This document shows, piece after piece, positions 21,639 to 33,400 of a stretch of 64,000 nt of DNA. A program made the translations under genes and the position numbers. Position 1 is the first letter of the stretch. Each line of letters starts with the position of its first letter. The notes beneath the pieces are model-generated. The model worked only from the letters and a program-made list of their open reading frames with translations, searched no databases and was not told the origin of the DNA. The DNA comes from Fennellomyces sp. T-0311 (lineage: Eukaryota > Mucoromycota > Mucoromycetes > Mucorales > Lichtheimiaceae), in contig JALLLT010000045.1 in assembly GCA_025266875.1 (NCBI GenBank), positions 186,001 to 250,000 of the forward strand, written 5' to 3'.

Positions 21639-22905
21639 ATGTCGTCCTCTGCAGCAAGCATCCTTCAGAGACAGTATAAAGGTATTGCTTAGCCACCTCC
21701 GTGTGCTAGACAGCTGACATGCTGATTTGACATTGCTCTAGAGCTCACTAGAAATCCTGTTCCTGGATTCGTCGTTGATCTCAAAAATGACAGCATCTTT
21801 GAATGGTAAGCGATCGGCTGGGGCATTGGCCTGGAATGGCACATGGGGATAAGGATTGCTAATTGTCCATTTAGGGATGTTGCAATAATTGGATCACCAA
21901 AAACGATCTACGAGGGCGGGTATTTCAAGGTAAAAGATAAACAAGCGGCCCGTTTGAGAGGCAGTGCAGCGGCTAACGTGAGGCTTCCAGGCAACCATGT
22001 CGTTCCCGGACGACTATCCGTTCAACCCGCCCACATTCCGATTCAACCGTGAATTTTACCATCCTAATGGCAAGCACCATCCCATCCACGTATGCGTCAA
22101 GACGGCTGACTTTCGATTTTAGTGTATCCGGACGGTCGTCTGTGCATTTCCATCTTACATCCGCCTGGCGACGACCCGGTCAGCGGCGAGAAGGCTGAGG
22201 TAATGACTGCGTGCCATGCTAACATCTGGCTGGAGACTGACATGCTTGTGCGGATAGGAACGATGGAACCCCACACAGGTAATGACTAATACAGATATGC
22301 AAGTGACCCATGGTACTGAATAGGCTCCCCTCTTTTCCTTGGGCGTTGAAACGGCAGTCAGTAGAAAGTAAGTTGGCCCCGTCGCGCCGATGCCTGGCTC
22401 ATTGTCTAACCGCTGATCCAAGGCGTCCTTATTTCCATTATTTCATTATTGGCCGACCCGAACTGCTCGAGCCCAGCGAACGTCGATGCAGGAGTAAGTT
22501 CTCAGCCGTGGTGGTGCAACATGATCTCTGACGGAGTTTTTTGGGCATTCCTCTTGTTATCAGGTTGCATATCGGAAGAACCGCGAAGCGTTTGACAGCA
22601 TAGTAAAAAGTACCGTCGCCCGTCATCCTGTTGTTGCATCCGACTTACTCAATGTTTTGTAGGCCAAGTAGACGCATCGAAAAAAGACATCCCACCGGGC
22701 TTCCAGATGCCAAAGTCTGAAAAGGACTTTATGCTTGCAGCCCCGGCAGAAATAGAAGACGATGAGAACTTGTATGTCGGCCACCGCACGCATGCCAATC
22801 GGTTGCTAACCATGCTCTCTATGTAGCTGGTACGAATCCGCTGATGAGAGCGATTTTATCGACGACGACGACGAGGATGATGATGACGATCGAAGCTCTG
22901 GAAAA
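21639..22905 (+). CDS. CDC34: Ubiquitin-conjugating enzyme E2, Cdc34/UBE2R type
   Basis: Eleven exons give 217 aa: 21639-21681, 21742-21805, 21875-21929, 21991-22069, 22123-22199, 22258-22278, 22358-22367, 22423-22493, 22564-22609, 22663-22771 and 22827-22905. It is the E2 that works with SCF cullin-RING ligases, for example to destroy CDK inhibitors at G1/S. The UBC fold is complete, with FNPPTFRF, HPN and the catalytic cysteine at residue 88 in GRLCISILHPPGDDP. The acidic insertion after the active site (GDDPVSGEKAE) and the D/E-rich C-terminus (DDDDEDDDDD) are hallmarks of Cdc34/UBE2R rather than other E2s. Exon 7 is only 10 nt, and the intron at 22070-22122 starts with GC. Both are needed to keep the conserved sequence continuous (WNPTQ-SVES-VLISIISLL). 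Confidence 0.92.
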
Positions 22906-23912
22906 TAAGCTACGCGGTCAGCGAGACTAGTCCTGGAGAGAGAGAGAGAGTAACTCGCGTTCTAATACAGCGAGCTATTCCTTTGAAGGGTTTAAGCAAA
23001 ACGAGAATACAACTTGCATCCTTACATTTTTTCCCTTTTAGCTATTTAGCTACGTATTTATGTGTTTGTTTTTCCTTTTTCGGCGACATTTCCTTTATTC
23101 GTACGTCCAAAAAGACACTCTTCCGCATTATCCCACATGCATCAATGTATGTGCGTACGCCATGCTCGTTCAACTTTTTTTTGGCCTTCCACCGCTAAAG
23201 TGATCGTAAGGAGCCAAGTGCACATGCATACCTGAGAGTCTCCTTTTCCAACCACCAGTATCAGAGTGTCACTCATGCTATATATCACACGTATCCATGC
23301 CAATTGAGTACTTGTGTCCTTGACTAGTGTGTCGGTTGATCGCTCGGTTCAATTGCAATGTATCTGACTTTTTGACGCAGCACCGTCGGTTGACTGTCCG
23401 TAAGAAAAGAGCTGCTTGGTACATATGCCGAAGAGCATTGCGTTATTGTCGGACTGTCGTGGAGCTTGTCCTCAATTTACAATAAAGTAATGTGCTCCGC
23501 AGAATATCGCGAACTTGCAAGAGCCAAGGCAGGAGAAACGAATGGAACTGTGTCACTTTTGACGCTGAACCCGCCGGAGTAACAATAAGCCGATCGCCGC
23601 CACTCAAAAGCAACGAGGCAAGCATTGCAACAAGCAGACGTATCCTGCTTCCATGACAACATACTGCGCATCCCGTTTAAGGCACAGGATATCGAAGCAG
23701 CGATAGCATCATTACACATCACACGCATCCGCGGGCATTAGGAACTTTTCATTGGCTCATCTCTCAGAGTCAACGATCTTCCGCCCCTGAATCGATATAA
23801 GCCCGACTATTGTTTTTTCTGTTTCGTTGCACTAAAGGTTATATATTTTTGCTGCTCCCGTCTTTTGCCGTAGGCACCCCTTCATTACCCCACCCTTCCC
23901 CTCTCTCGAACA
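22906..23912. other. Intergenic region between CDC34 and the mitochondrial carrier
   Basis: About 1 kb without supported genes. It starts with the 3' flank of CDC34, including a short GA repeat near 22937, and ends with the promoter of the carrier gene. A TATA-like element is visible near 23795 (CGATATAAGC) and pyrimidine-rich sequence precedes the ATG. Confidence 0.5.
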
Positions 23913-24953
23913 ATGGCAACTGCTGCTAAGAAACCGCCGACTCCATTCTACTTTGGAGGTGCAGCTTCCTGCGTCGCGGCAGTGGTTGTGCATCCCTTTG
24001 ATCTCACCAAGGTCCGCCTGCAGAACATGAAGGGTGCCGGCCAGCATGGCATGATTACCACAATGGCCAGCATTGCAAAGAAGGAAGGTTTCCTGCGACT
24101 GTATGCAGGTCTTTCCGCAAGTCTTTTGCGACAGGCCACCTACTCGACTGTGCGTTTTGGCGCTTACGACAAATTAAAGCAATATGTGACAAGCCGCACA
24201 GAACGTGAGAACTTTTTTTGGTGTGGGCAAATATAGGAAGGGCATGGAACTGACAGCTTTACTCATGTAGACCCTACAGTTTGGCATCTTTTGGCTTGCT
24301 CGAGTACTGCCGGAGCTCTCGGTGGAGCATGCGGTAACCCTGGCGACGTTATCAACGTTCGCATGCAGAATGACGGTCAGCTCCCACCCCGCCAACGACG
24401 TAATTATAAGCATGCTTTGGACGGCGTGATTCGCATGTCCCGAGAAGAGGGTGTCAAGTCACTGTTCCGCGGAATTGGACCCAATGTCAACCGTGCCATC
24501 TTGATGACCTCTTCCCAATGCGTTTCCTACGATATCTTTAAAGATTTGTTGCTTGGTTACACTCCTTTGAAGGATGGATTGATTGTTCACTTTTCATCGA
24601 GTGTGTTGGCGGTAAGCATTTCTTTTTTCCGAGTTAATTTGGAAACTCATATTTTAAAATAGGGTTTGGTGGCAACCACTGTCTGTTCCCCCGTGGACGT
24701 CATTAAGACCCGTATCATGACAGCAGGAGCAGCTGACCATCAGATGTCATCCATGTCGGTTATGACGCAAATGTACAAGAACGAAGGTATTGCATCCTTC
24801 TTTAAAGGATGGACACCGGCATTCATTCGTCTCGGTCCCCAAACAATTATTACGTTCGTTGTTCTCGAACAGTTTAAAAAGTGGCATACCACTTGGCATG
24901 AAGAACGACAGCATCTTTCCGTTGCTGCAGCTGGTGCCCCAAACAAGTTGTAA
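23913..24953 (+). CDS. DIC1: Mitochondrial dicarboxylate carrier
   Basis: Three exons (23913-24204, 24271-24611, 24663-24953) give 307 aa, the usual length for the mitochondrial carrier family. Three tandem repeats are visible, each with a PX[DE]XX[KR] signature: HPFDLTKVRLQ, NPGDVINVRMQ and SPVDVIKTRIM. The N-terminal FYFGGAASCVAAVVVHPFD and the second-repeat signature with Asn before Pro are typical of dicarboxylate carriers such as yeast Dic1, which exchange malate or succinate for phosphate across the inner membrane. Substrate is inferred from these signatures, and oxaloacetate/sulfate-type relatives cannot be excluded fully. No presequence is expected or seen. Confidence 0.9.
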
Positions 24954-25871
24954 GATTACATCATTCATCTCATTCTCTCCTTCTCCTCCATTGCAATATT
25001 GTATATCCACTTTCATACTTTCGAGCACTCAACATTTAGAAAATCACTATAAAAGTATCATAAATTTTGTCATGAGTAATCTCTCTTTGTCTCTTGGGTC
25101 CTTCCTTGTCCAGTTGAAAGTACCACCGTGCCAAAAAATCCTAGAATAAGGGTTCTTTACATATAACGGCGTTTCTTATGCGACTTCACAGACTTTTTGT
25201 AACAATAGATACAATGTAGATCGATGGTTTATTGCTATCATGGGCAGGCAAAAGGTGCCTTTTTAAAAAAAAAATGGTGACGGTTCTCAATCCTGCCATT
25301 CTAGAGACAGCATTATCCTTTGGCGAGTGTGATAACGATGCATTACGAGTTGATATAAAGCAATGCCTTCAGCTACCAAAAGAATTCAGTCTACTGGATC
25401 TCGGCTAGATTTTGTTCAATTTCACACTTCAAAACAGGCTCGAAAGAAGGCTGCTTCCCATCAAGCACAGCCTTCATAATTCATGCCCCCAGATTGGTGT
25501 CTACCGTTAAGGTCTAAAAATGGCCATTAGCCATGTGAGACCTTTTAGCAAACTATTACCTTCTCCATTTACGTGCAGGAACGCCATGGAGAGCGATTTC
25601 GCGATCACAGAGCTCGTGTTTACTATGTATGTGTTTCCATGGCAACTCTCACCTGTTCTATGATTGTGAACCGTGAAGCATATAAAAAAGCCTTTGCAAA
25701 TATGCATTACTGGATTCACCTTTAGCTTCTCTAAAAGCCATATTTATGGAGCAAGGATATCTGATCGCTGGTTAAGCTAGCAAACGTGTTCGAAGATACC
25801 CTTTGCTTCTGCTGCCAGTTCAAAATGAGGAACACAAAATGTCAACATTTGCTTCTTGGACCTCAGCTGAC

Positions 25872-26045
25872 TTAAGAAAATATGTTTATCGGCCTGGATA
25901 TACGCCTGAATTCTTGTAAACGGCTTGGAAAATACACCAATTTCCAATTTTCGGCGTTAATCTCACCAGCTAAATGCAAAAAGCCTTTTGGATGCTCCAT
26001 GACTCGGAATGCACGCTTACAGTCATCTTTTAGTACTTTCAGCAT
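25872..26045 (-). pseudogene. Small coding fragment of an uncharacterised family
   Basis: A 57-codon frame starts at ATG 26045 and ends at TAA 25872. It reads MLKVLKDDCKRAFRVM, then KGFLHLAGEINAENWKLV and FPSRLQEFRRI, with a protein-like composition. Upstream on the same strand a neighbouring frame is also open (NKVRRESQGASKGFTA), so this is probably the 3' end of a broken gene rather than a complete one. The family is not recognised. Confidence 0.3.
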
Positions 26046-26334
26046 AATTTCCTATCCTGCCGCTGGTTTTACTAGCTGTAAACCCCTTGGATGCGCCTTG
26101 ACTTTCTCTACGAACTTTGTTTGCTGGAAATTCCAGAAAAAGGAAAGCAGATATTAGTTAAAAAATCCCTTATCGACTTATCTAGCGATACGATATACCT
26201 GAAGTATTAGTAAAGTTCGTAGGTAAAGCAAAGACACATACAGCGGTTTTTATAATTACTCAATCTAGCGACTAAACGAAAGTTGCATTAGGAGCAAGTG
26301 ATACACTGTATATGTGTTTACAGGATGTATTAAA

Positions 26335-26531
26335 GGCGCGTTAGGGTGCAGAAGTCGTTTTCAAAAGCCATTTTGGAAATATCTTATAGTGAATTTTTTA
26401 AAAATGTACTTTCGAGAAAGAAGTCATTCTGGTTCAAAATGACTTAACTCGAAAAACAGTCTTGTGCAGAATGCATTTTCGCTCTTTTAAACTTATGAAA
26501 AATTCATTCTGGTAGCTACCCGAACACGCTC
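26335..26531. mobile_element. Possible MITE-like element with imperfect inverted ends
   Basis: A 197-bp segment begins GGCGCGTTAGGGTGC and ends with GCTACCCGAACACGCTC, whose reverse complement (GAGCGTGTTCGGGTAGC) resembles the left end with gaps. It is flanked by TAAA on both sides (26331-26334 and 26532-26535), a possible target duplication. The interior repeats AATGCATT/CATTCTGG-type motifs. The ends match imperfectly, so the call is weak. Confidence 0.25.
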
Positions 26532-27449
26532 TAAATCATATTGACTTTCCGTACTGCATAAGTACAGGTATATTACAGATATATAGCCCGGACAATAACC
26601 ATGATGTCGATACATTTCCAGCTTTCAAAGCGAAAATGCGGTATTATACAATATGGTAGTAGTATGCGTCTCCATCGACTGGTCTCAACCAACATTTACA
26701 AGCAACTTCCGGTGAGGTTCCCTCAGAAGATATCGAACCCAAAAAACCTAACGCAGTATCTCCAGATACTTCACTCAGAAGTATATGTAAGTAAATATCT
26801 TATTATCGTGGAAATTGACTCTGCTGTCGTTGACGCTTATTTCAGTGCTGATTTAATCTGATCCAGTACTAGCGTCTTCAGCGTTTTATACGGCCAAAAG
26901 TCTTACGTTGGTATTGTTCTCCATGATGGATACTTGCTCGTCCGGATATCAAATGTGTCGCAGCGCTCATCGAGACGGCTAGGAAATTAGCGTCCTGGTA
27001 GTACACTTTTTTTTGTACTTGTGGTGTTTATTGATCGGGGCTTATACCCCAGGATTATTAGTTTGGTCGGGAAGAAGCATGGAAGGGGTTCTTCTAGCGA
27101 TTAAGTCCATTAAATGGTTGTTTGCAACGACAAGGCTCCATCGTAGTACATATTTGAGTGATTAAAAATTCCCTGTTCGCCGTATAAAAGCTATGCCTGG
27201 TAATCGAACGTAGTAATCTATTGGCTTGGTCCAGCGAGAGTGACCATACATAGCAGATATCATTGTATTTCGCTTTCATATTCATCCTGCTATTGCTTTA
27301 TGGATTCACTCTCCGTGTCATGCCGTATATACTTCGCTTAAACCAAAGATTGAACACAATATTCCGTCCGCCCTGTTCGTGCAAAGGGTATAGCTCGCAA
27401 ACAATCCATAAATTTAAAGGTCAATACAAGAACACAAAGTGTTCCTCAT

Positions 27450-29151
27450 TTATTCAGAGCTGGCTGCAGCAACTTCATACAAGTAAGTACCGAGCAACTT
27501 GGTGCCTTCCACATAGTTGGAGCGATCCAACTTTTCGTTGATCGAGTGAGCGCCCTACGAAAAGTCATTATCATCGCCTTGCAATCATGCTACCGATATA
27601 AACACTTACATCATCACCGCGGCCCATAGGCAACAACAGGACATTGCGCTTCAAAGCATCTTGGAAAGTCAAGGTGATGGGGATCGAGCCACCTTCACGC
27701 GTCAAGTCCGGCTTGACATTGTACACGCGCTCGACGGCCTTGGCAGCAGCGACTGTTTGCGCTGGATCAGCGAATTATCAGGAGGCTAGTATCATACAGC
27801 TTACCGTAGGTCCAGTGGTCGGGGCTTGCCAACCAATGGTCGCCGGCGTGGGAGCATACAATGTTCATGGTATTCTTGCTGCCAAGTTTGGCAAACTCTT
27901 CATTGACATACTTGAGGACCAGTTCGGTAACCTTTTCAGGGGTCATGTCAGGCACAGTACGGATCGAGAACTTGCCAACAACGCGTGCAGGCACAACCGT
28001 CTTGTCACCAGGGCCATAGAAAGCACCTTCAACACCGTGCAGGGAAAGCGAGGGGTGGCGCCAGCGATGCTGCAAGACATGACGCACATTATCGTGAATG
28101 TTGACTTTGCTGCCCACGGCGTCATGCAATTCATGCATCTCAAATGCCAAGTTGTCGTATGTCTTTTCCTCATCATCTATTTTGCTTACGTCAGTTCTAT
28201 CGGCAAGCACTTTCAGAGATCAACGTTACCAGTCAATGGGCGGACTTGTTCGTAGATACCAGGAACAAGGATACGACCGTTGGGAGCAACCAGCTTGCTC
28301 ATGATGGCGAAAAGATCCGTCATCGGCTCGTGAACTGTACCACCAAACACGCCAGAGTGCAAATCACGCGCCGGGCCTTGGACAGTCATGTGGAAGTAGG
28401 AGACACCGCGCAGACCGTATGTCAGGCATGGCTTGGTGGTGCCCAGCCAGTAGTTGTCAGAAATGCATACCGTGTCGACGTCAGAAAAGTATTGACTGGC
28501 CTCGCTGTAGACGATCTCCTCCAGACCAACCGAGCCAGACTCCTCCATGCCTTCCAGACAGAACTTCAAGTTCACTGGGAGTTCGATACCTAAGCTCTTG
28601 TGTGCTTCCACCACGTTGATCCAGCCCAATACAGGACCTTTGTCATCTGAGCTGCCGCGCCCGATAAGTCGCTTCTGTTCGTCCTCCACCAGCGTGAAGG
28701 GTTCGGTGGCCCAGCCATCTTCTTTCAATGCCTGTCATCTATCGTCAGCCCTTTACTGTTTCGCATGTATTCTAAACAGCACTTACTGGTTGAACGTCAT
28801 AGTGGCCATATACTAAAATGGTTTTTTTCGCGGGATCGTTGCCTACGGTAGCAACCACAATGGGAGGCAATGGCAAGGTTGTGCCGTTGAAATCTTGTGT
28901 GCCAGGATCACGCGTCTCGACATTAATGGCGCCTACTGCTTTGAGCTCTTCAATGAGAAACTCAGCCATGCGGAACACGTCTTGACGACGGTCAGGATCG
29001 GCGCTCACACTAGTCCAGAGCGAGCAAGGATAAGCATGTCGCGGTTATATGAAAAAGAGGTAATATACCTAGGGATAGCAACAGCCTTGCGCAAGCGCTC
29101 GACAAAGTCGTTCTGGTGTTGCTCGACGTACTGCAGGAACTGATCGACCAT
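27450..29151 (-). CDS. DUG1: Cys-Gly metallodipeptidase (M20A), Dug1-like
   Basis: Six exons (29151-29069, 29009-28787, 28731-28230, 28176-27805, 27752-27610, 27554-27450) give 475 aa, the normal length for Dug1/CNDP2. The cytosolic enzyme cleaves Cys-Gly and acts in glutathione breakdown and cysteine recycling. Metal-binding motifs of the M20 family are all visible: VYGHYDVQP (His, Asp), RGSSDDKGP (bridging Asp), EGMEESGS (catalytic and metal Glu), SDNYW (Asp) and, close to the C-terminus, GAHSINEKL (His). The lid-domain sequence [14 protein letters not shown] is also present. No signal peptide is seen. Introns are 52-59 nt. I see no broken part. Confidence 0.93.
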
Positions 29152-30468
29152 ACTGTGTTAAAGAGAGAGGAAGAAAGCGGTGAGCGAGCGTGCGAAAAAA
29201 TGCGAGTACAAAAATGCCGCGTACCCGCTTTTTACGCCGGCGCAACCTTCTCCCGAAATGAACTGTACCATCAACTCCACTGTAATTCACTTAAGCCATG
29301 GTAAGCTCTACTGTTCCTCCATCACATTTGCAGAAAAAAGGTCGAATAAGAATGCTAAGCGTTCTTTAGAATGGTTTTCCTGTAGTATAGCTTAATCAAA
29401 GGATAGATTTACAAAGCCTACCATAAGGTAGCAGGGCAATGGTTGACGCCTCAATGCTATCACGTACCCAGCATTATTACCCGTAACCTTGCATATACTC
29501 ATTTCCAAAGGAAGGACGCTATGTACCGAGAATTTTCATAAAATCTACGTAACCAAGGAGATTTCAAGGACCCACTACAATACGTATAAGGCTACGTATT
29601 GATATCACTACTTTCATCCACGCATAGGCATTTACCAGACAACCTACAAAGCATACTATTACATCAGGGACATCCAATCGCAGGATCAGCTTTTATACTG
29701 ACCAAAGCCTATGAAAAGCCCATTAACGCTGATTTTCGATTTGAAGCCTAGATTACCTCCGTCTATCCACTCCCTATGTGGCTTTTATGCCATTTTTCAA
29801 GTTTTTCAAGCTTACAATTTCATGTCCTGCTTTTTGACCAATCCCTTCCAAAGCAAAACCTATTTATTGTCATAGTCATGGCAAGAAACTAGCAGGAAAA
29901 TGATATTCAGGTGGGACAAGCATAAAACCCACTGTGAAATGTAAGCGTCACATTAGTGAAGCAATTGCTAACTACAATTTACGATGTATTTTCCAAGAGC
30001 TAAAAGGACGGGAAGATGGAAATACGTATGGATAGCCCACCAAACGTGAAAGCATTATTTAATGAACAACTGCGATAGATTCCTACTCGTCTAATTGCCA
30101 CCAACAATTGACATCACTACGTAAAACTAAAATTTTACTTTGCCTTCGCATACTATTTTTGTAATGAACTACCCTTGATACCCACGTAAAGTGTGCCAGT
30201 TTACAATAATGGACATGACGAAGACGGGAATATTTCCTACAAACTTCATTGTCAACTCTAATACGCTATCCCACTGTGATCTCGAACTTTCGATCGTTGT
30301 CTATTTATGTTAGTTTGGCAAACAAAGTACATATAAAGAAAATCAATCAGCAAGCTTTTTAATTAGAAGATGGGAGATATGTATACAGTAAATATGGAAA
30401 ACGAAGGAAAGATATGATACGATGTCATTCAAGAGTAATTGCAAAGGGGAAAAAAGCTAATTGTCTAT
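29152..30468. other. Intergenic region, no genes seen
   Basis: 1.3 kb of AT-rich sequence with stops in all frames. It includes the DUG1 promoter (right of 29151) and the 3' flank of MET5. I see no RNA gene or repeat in it. Confidence 0.5.
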
Positions 30469-33400
30469 TCACAAGTCATGGAAGTCCAATCCAGTAATGG
30501 TCTTCTTCACGTATCCAGCACGGATGACCCAGTCACCAAAAGGCTCGCCCTGATTCCGTTCCAAAGCGTAGCGCTTGATAATTGGCTTGATCTCTGCCAG
30601 GATTTCTTCCTCCTTCAACGATTCCTTGTACAGCTTGTTCAGACGCTCACCCTTGTGGCCACCGCCCAAGTATACATTGTATGCGCCAGGTGCTTTGCCG
30701 ACGAATGCTAATTCAGCGAGATAGGGACGAGCACAACCGTTGGGACAACCAGTCATACGGATTGTGATGGCATCGTCGCGCAGACCAGCTTCTTCGACAG
30801 CAGATTCCAAAAGACCAACAAGAGTGGGCAGGTAACGTTCGGATTCAGCCATAGCCAGACCACAGGTGGGAAGGGCAACACAAGCCATAGCATTCAGTCG
30901 CAAACCACTGAACTGGACATTATCCATCTTGTACTTGGCCAAATGAGCCTTAGTCTTCTCCAAGTCAGCCTCGGGAACGTTGGCAATAAGCAAGTGCTGG
31001 TTGGGTGTCAAGCGGAATTCACCCTTGTGCCACTTGGCCAATTCGCGGAGACCAGTCTTGGCAGGGAAGTCGGGCCAGTCCTTGACCTTGCCGTTTTCGA
31101 TGAACATACCAAAGTTCCATGTGTCACCAACACCCTTGAACCAGCCATAACGATCAGCGTTGTCACGGAATACGAACGGAGCCTCGGGAGCGAACGTCAC
31201 ACCAGCACGCTTCTCGACTTCGCCCTTGAAGAAATCCAAACCGTGGTCGTCAATCGTGTACTTGAGACGGGCATGCTTACGGTTGGTACGGCAACCATAG
31301 TCACGCTGGGTTGTCATGACAGCTTCAGCAACCTTGAGGGCGTCCTTGGCAGCAACGTAACCGAGCATCGAGGCAGGACGAGGGTATGTCTTCTTGTTAC
31401 CGTGAGTCTGACCCATACCACCACCAACAGTAACGTTGTAACCAACAACAGTCTTGCCCTCAACAATAGCAATAAAGCCAAGATCATGAGCGTAAATGTC
31501 AACGTCGTTGTTGGGTGGCACGGCAATGACAATCTTAAACTTGCGAGGCAAGTAGGTGGGACCATACAAAGGCTCAAAGTCTTGAACGGCGTGACCGGCA
31601 ACCAATTCATCAGCAAGCCAGATTTCGTGGTAGGCGGTAGTCTGGGGAGCAAGATGGTTCATGAGCTCTTCCTCGGCGAACTTTTGCACCTGAGCGTGGA
31701 TCTCGGGGATCTCGGTGGCAGTGGTGACCATGATGTTACGGTTAACATCACCACAGGCAGCCAAAGTGCTGAGCAAGCAGTTGTTGATACCACGGATGGT
31801 TGTGCGCAAGTTCTTCTTCAAAACACCATGGAGCTGGAAAGCTTGACGGGTAGTAAGCTTGATGGCACCGTTGGCATACTTGTCAGCGAGTTCGTCCATG
31901 GCAAGCCATTGTTCGGGAGAAGAAACACCACCAGGGGTACGCACACGAATCATGAAGCTGAAAGCCTTCTCAAGACCAGCCTTCTTGCGCTCCTCACGGA
32001 TATCACGGTCATCCTGGCCGTACGAGCCGTGGAACTTGAGCAACTTGCCATTGATTTCACCAATAGCACCAGTCGACTCATCTAGCAAATCCTGGGCGAT
32101 GGTACCACGCAAGTAGTTGGATTCGATCTTCATCTGGTCGTCGGTGAGCGGTGGGGGTTCGTCATCAGCGCCAGCATCCTTGACACCCAATGCCTTCCAC
32201 AACTCGGGTTGCCACACCTGGAATCCAGTCTCGAAACCATCAGCATCCTGATCGTCACCCAATCCAAGGTCAGTCAAGCGAGTAGCGCCGAGCATTTCCA
32301 ACTTGGTGTCGATTTGCTTGCCAGGACGGTTGTAGAAAATGGCATCTTCCTCACGAGGCCAGTAGTGGCTGTCACCAAGACCAAAGACGGCATAACGGAG
32401 TTCACCCAAGTTAATGTCACCGACAAGCAAGCCGTTCAAAGCCTTCCAGAATTCACGGGCGTTCGAGGGCATCTCGCCCTGACCGGCAGTAGAAATGATG
32501 ATGGCCAAATTGGTCTCACCAGCCAAATCCTGGATATCGGCGAAATCGTCCATGGCCATCAACTTGACCTTCAAACCGCGGGATTTGGCACGAGTAGCGA
32601 CCTTCTTGGCAAGGCCTTCAGCGTTACCGTTATCGGAACCGAACAGGACGGTGAGAGGAGGTCCGTTGGCACCACCGGACAAACCAGCGAGCAACTTGGC
32701 GTAGTCATCGCGAGCCTTGGCCTTCAAAGCGCTGTGACGTTGCTTGACACCCTATCATACAACATTAAATGAGTTATTTGTGTGTAACCAACCGCAATCA
32801 AAAAGTACTACATACCGATTCGAGCGAGCTCACAAGGACCTTGGAAATATCAGGAGTCTGAGCGGCCAATTGGGTCAAGTGGTTTTCACGCTTGAGGAAA
32901 TCTTCAAGGTCCTTCTTGACGCGCTGGGAGTCCAAAGTGAACGACTCCTTGCCTTGCTTCTCCAAGGCTGGGTTCCAGCGGTACAAGGGCCATGCGCCGT
33001 TGTCAACACTGACCTTGGTTTCCTTGAGGGTCTTGAGCGAATCGCGCGACTCAGCCAAGGGCAGGTAGGCCAAGACGATGGAAGGACCCTTGAAGCTATC
33101 GGCCTCGATCAAAGCATGGAGCACACCAGTGTACGACGAGTAGATGGCAACGGAAGCAACGTAGGCGCTACCGTAGTTCATTGCGTACAGACCGATATCC
33201 TTCTTGCGCTTCTCGCGTTCAACTTCCGAGGAATAGGGTGTAGTATCGACGATCAGCATGTTGATGTTCTCGCCTGAGGTCAAAACATGGTGCACGCCCG
33301 ACTGACCCAAATCGTAAGCCCACGAATCCGAACCAATCAACCAGTTGGACTTTTCACGCAACAAATCCTTCTGTGCCAGCAAGTTGGCCTTGTCCTCGCC

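Larger units (their letters stand above)
24954..27449. other. Relic-rich intergenic region
   Basis: 2.5 kb without a complete recognisable gene. It includes a small minus-strand coding relic (25872-26045, listed separately), a possible small inverted-repeat element (26335-26531), and a plus-strand exon-like stretch at about 26660-26793 reading SGEVPSEDIEPKKPNAVSPD before a GTAAGT donor. The rest is AT-rich with frequent stops. Confidence 0.5.

Noticed and set aside
30943..32085. Long plus-strand open frame (380 codons) and neighbouring frames at 32209-32772, 32744-33277 and 33497-34177
   Set aside because: They lie antisense to MET5 and have no family motifs. They exist because the strongly biased codons of MET5 leave few stops on the other strand.
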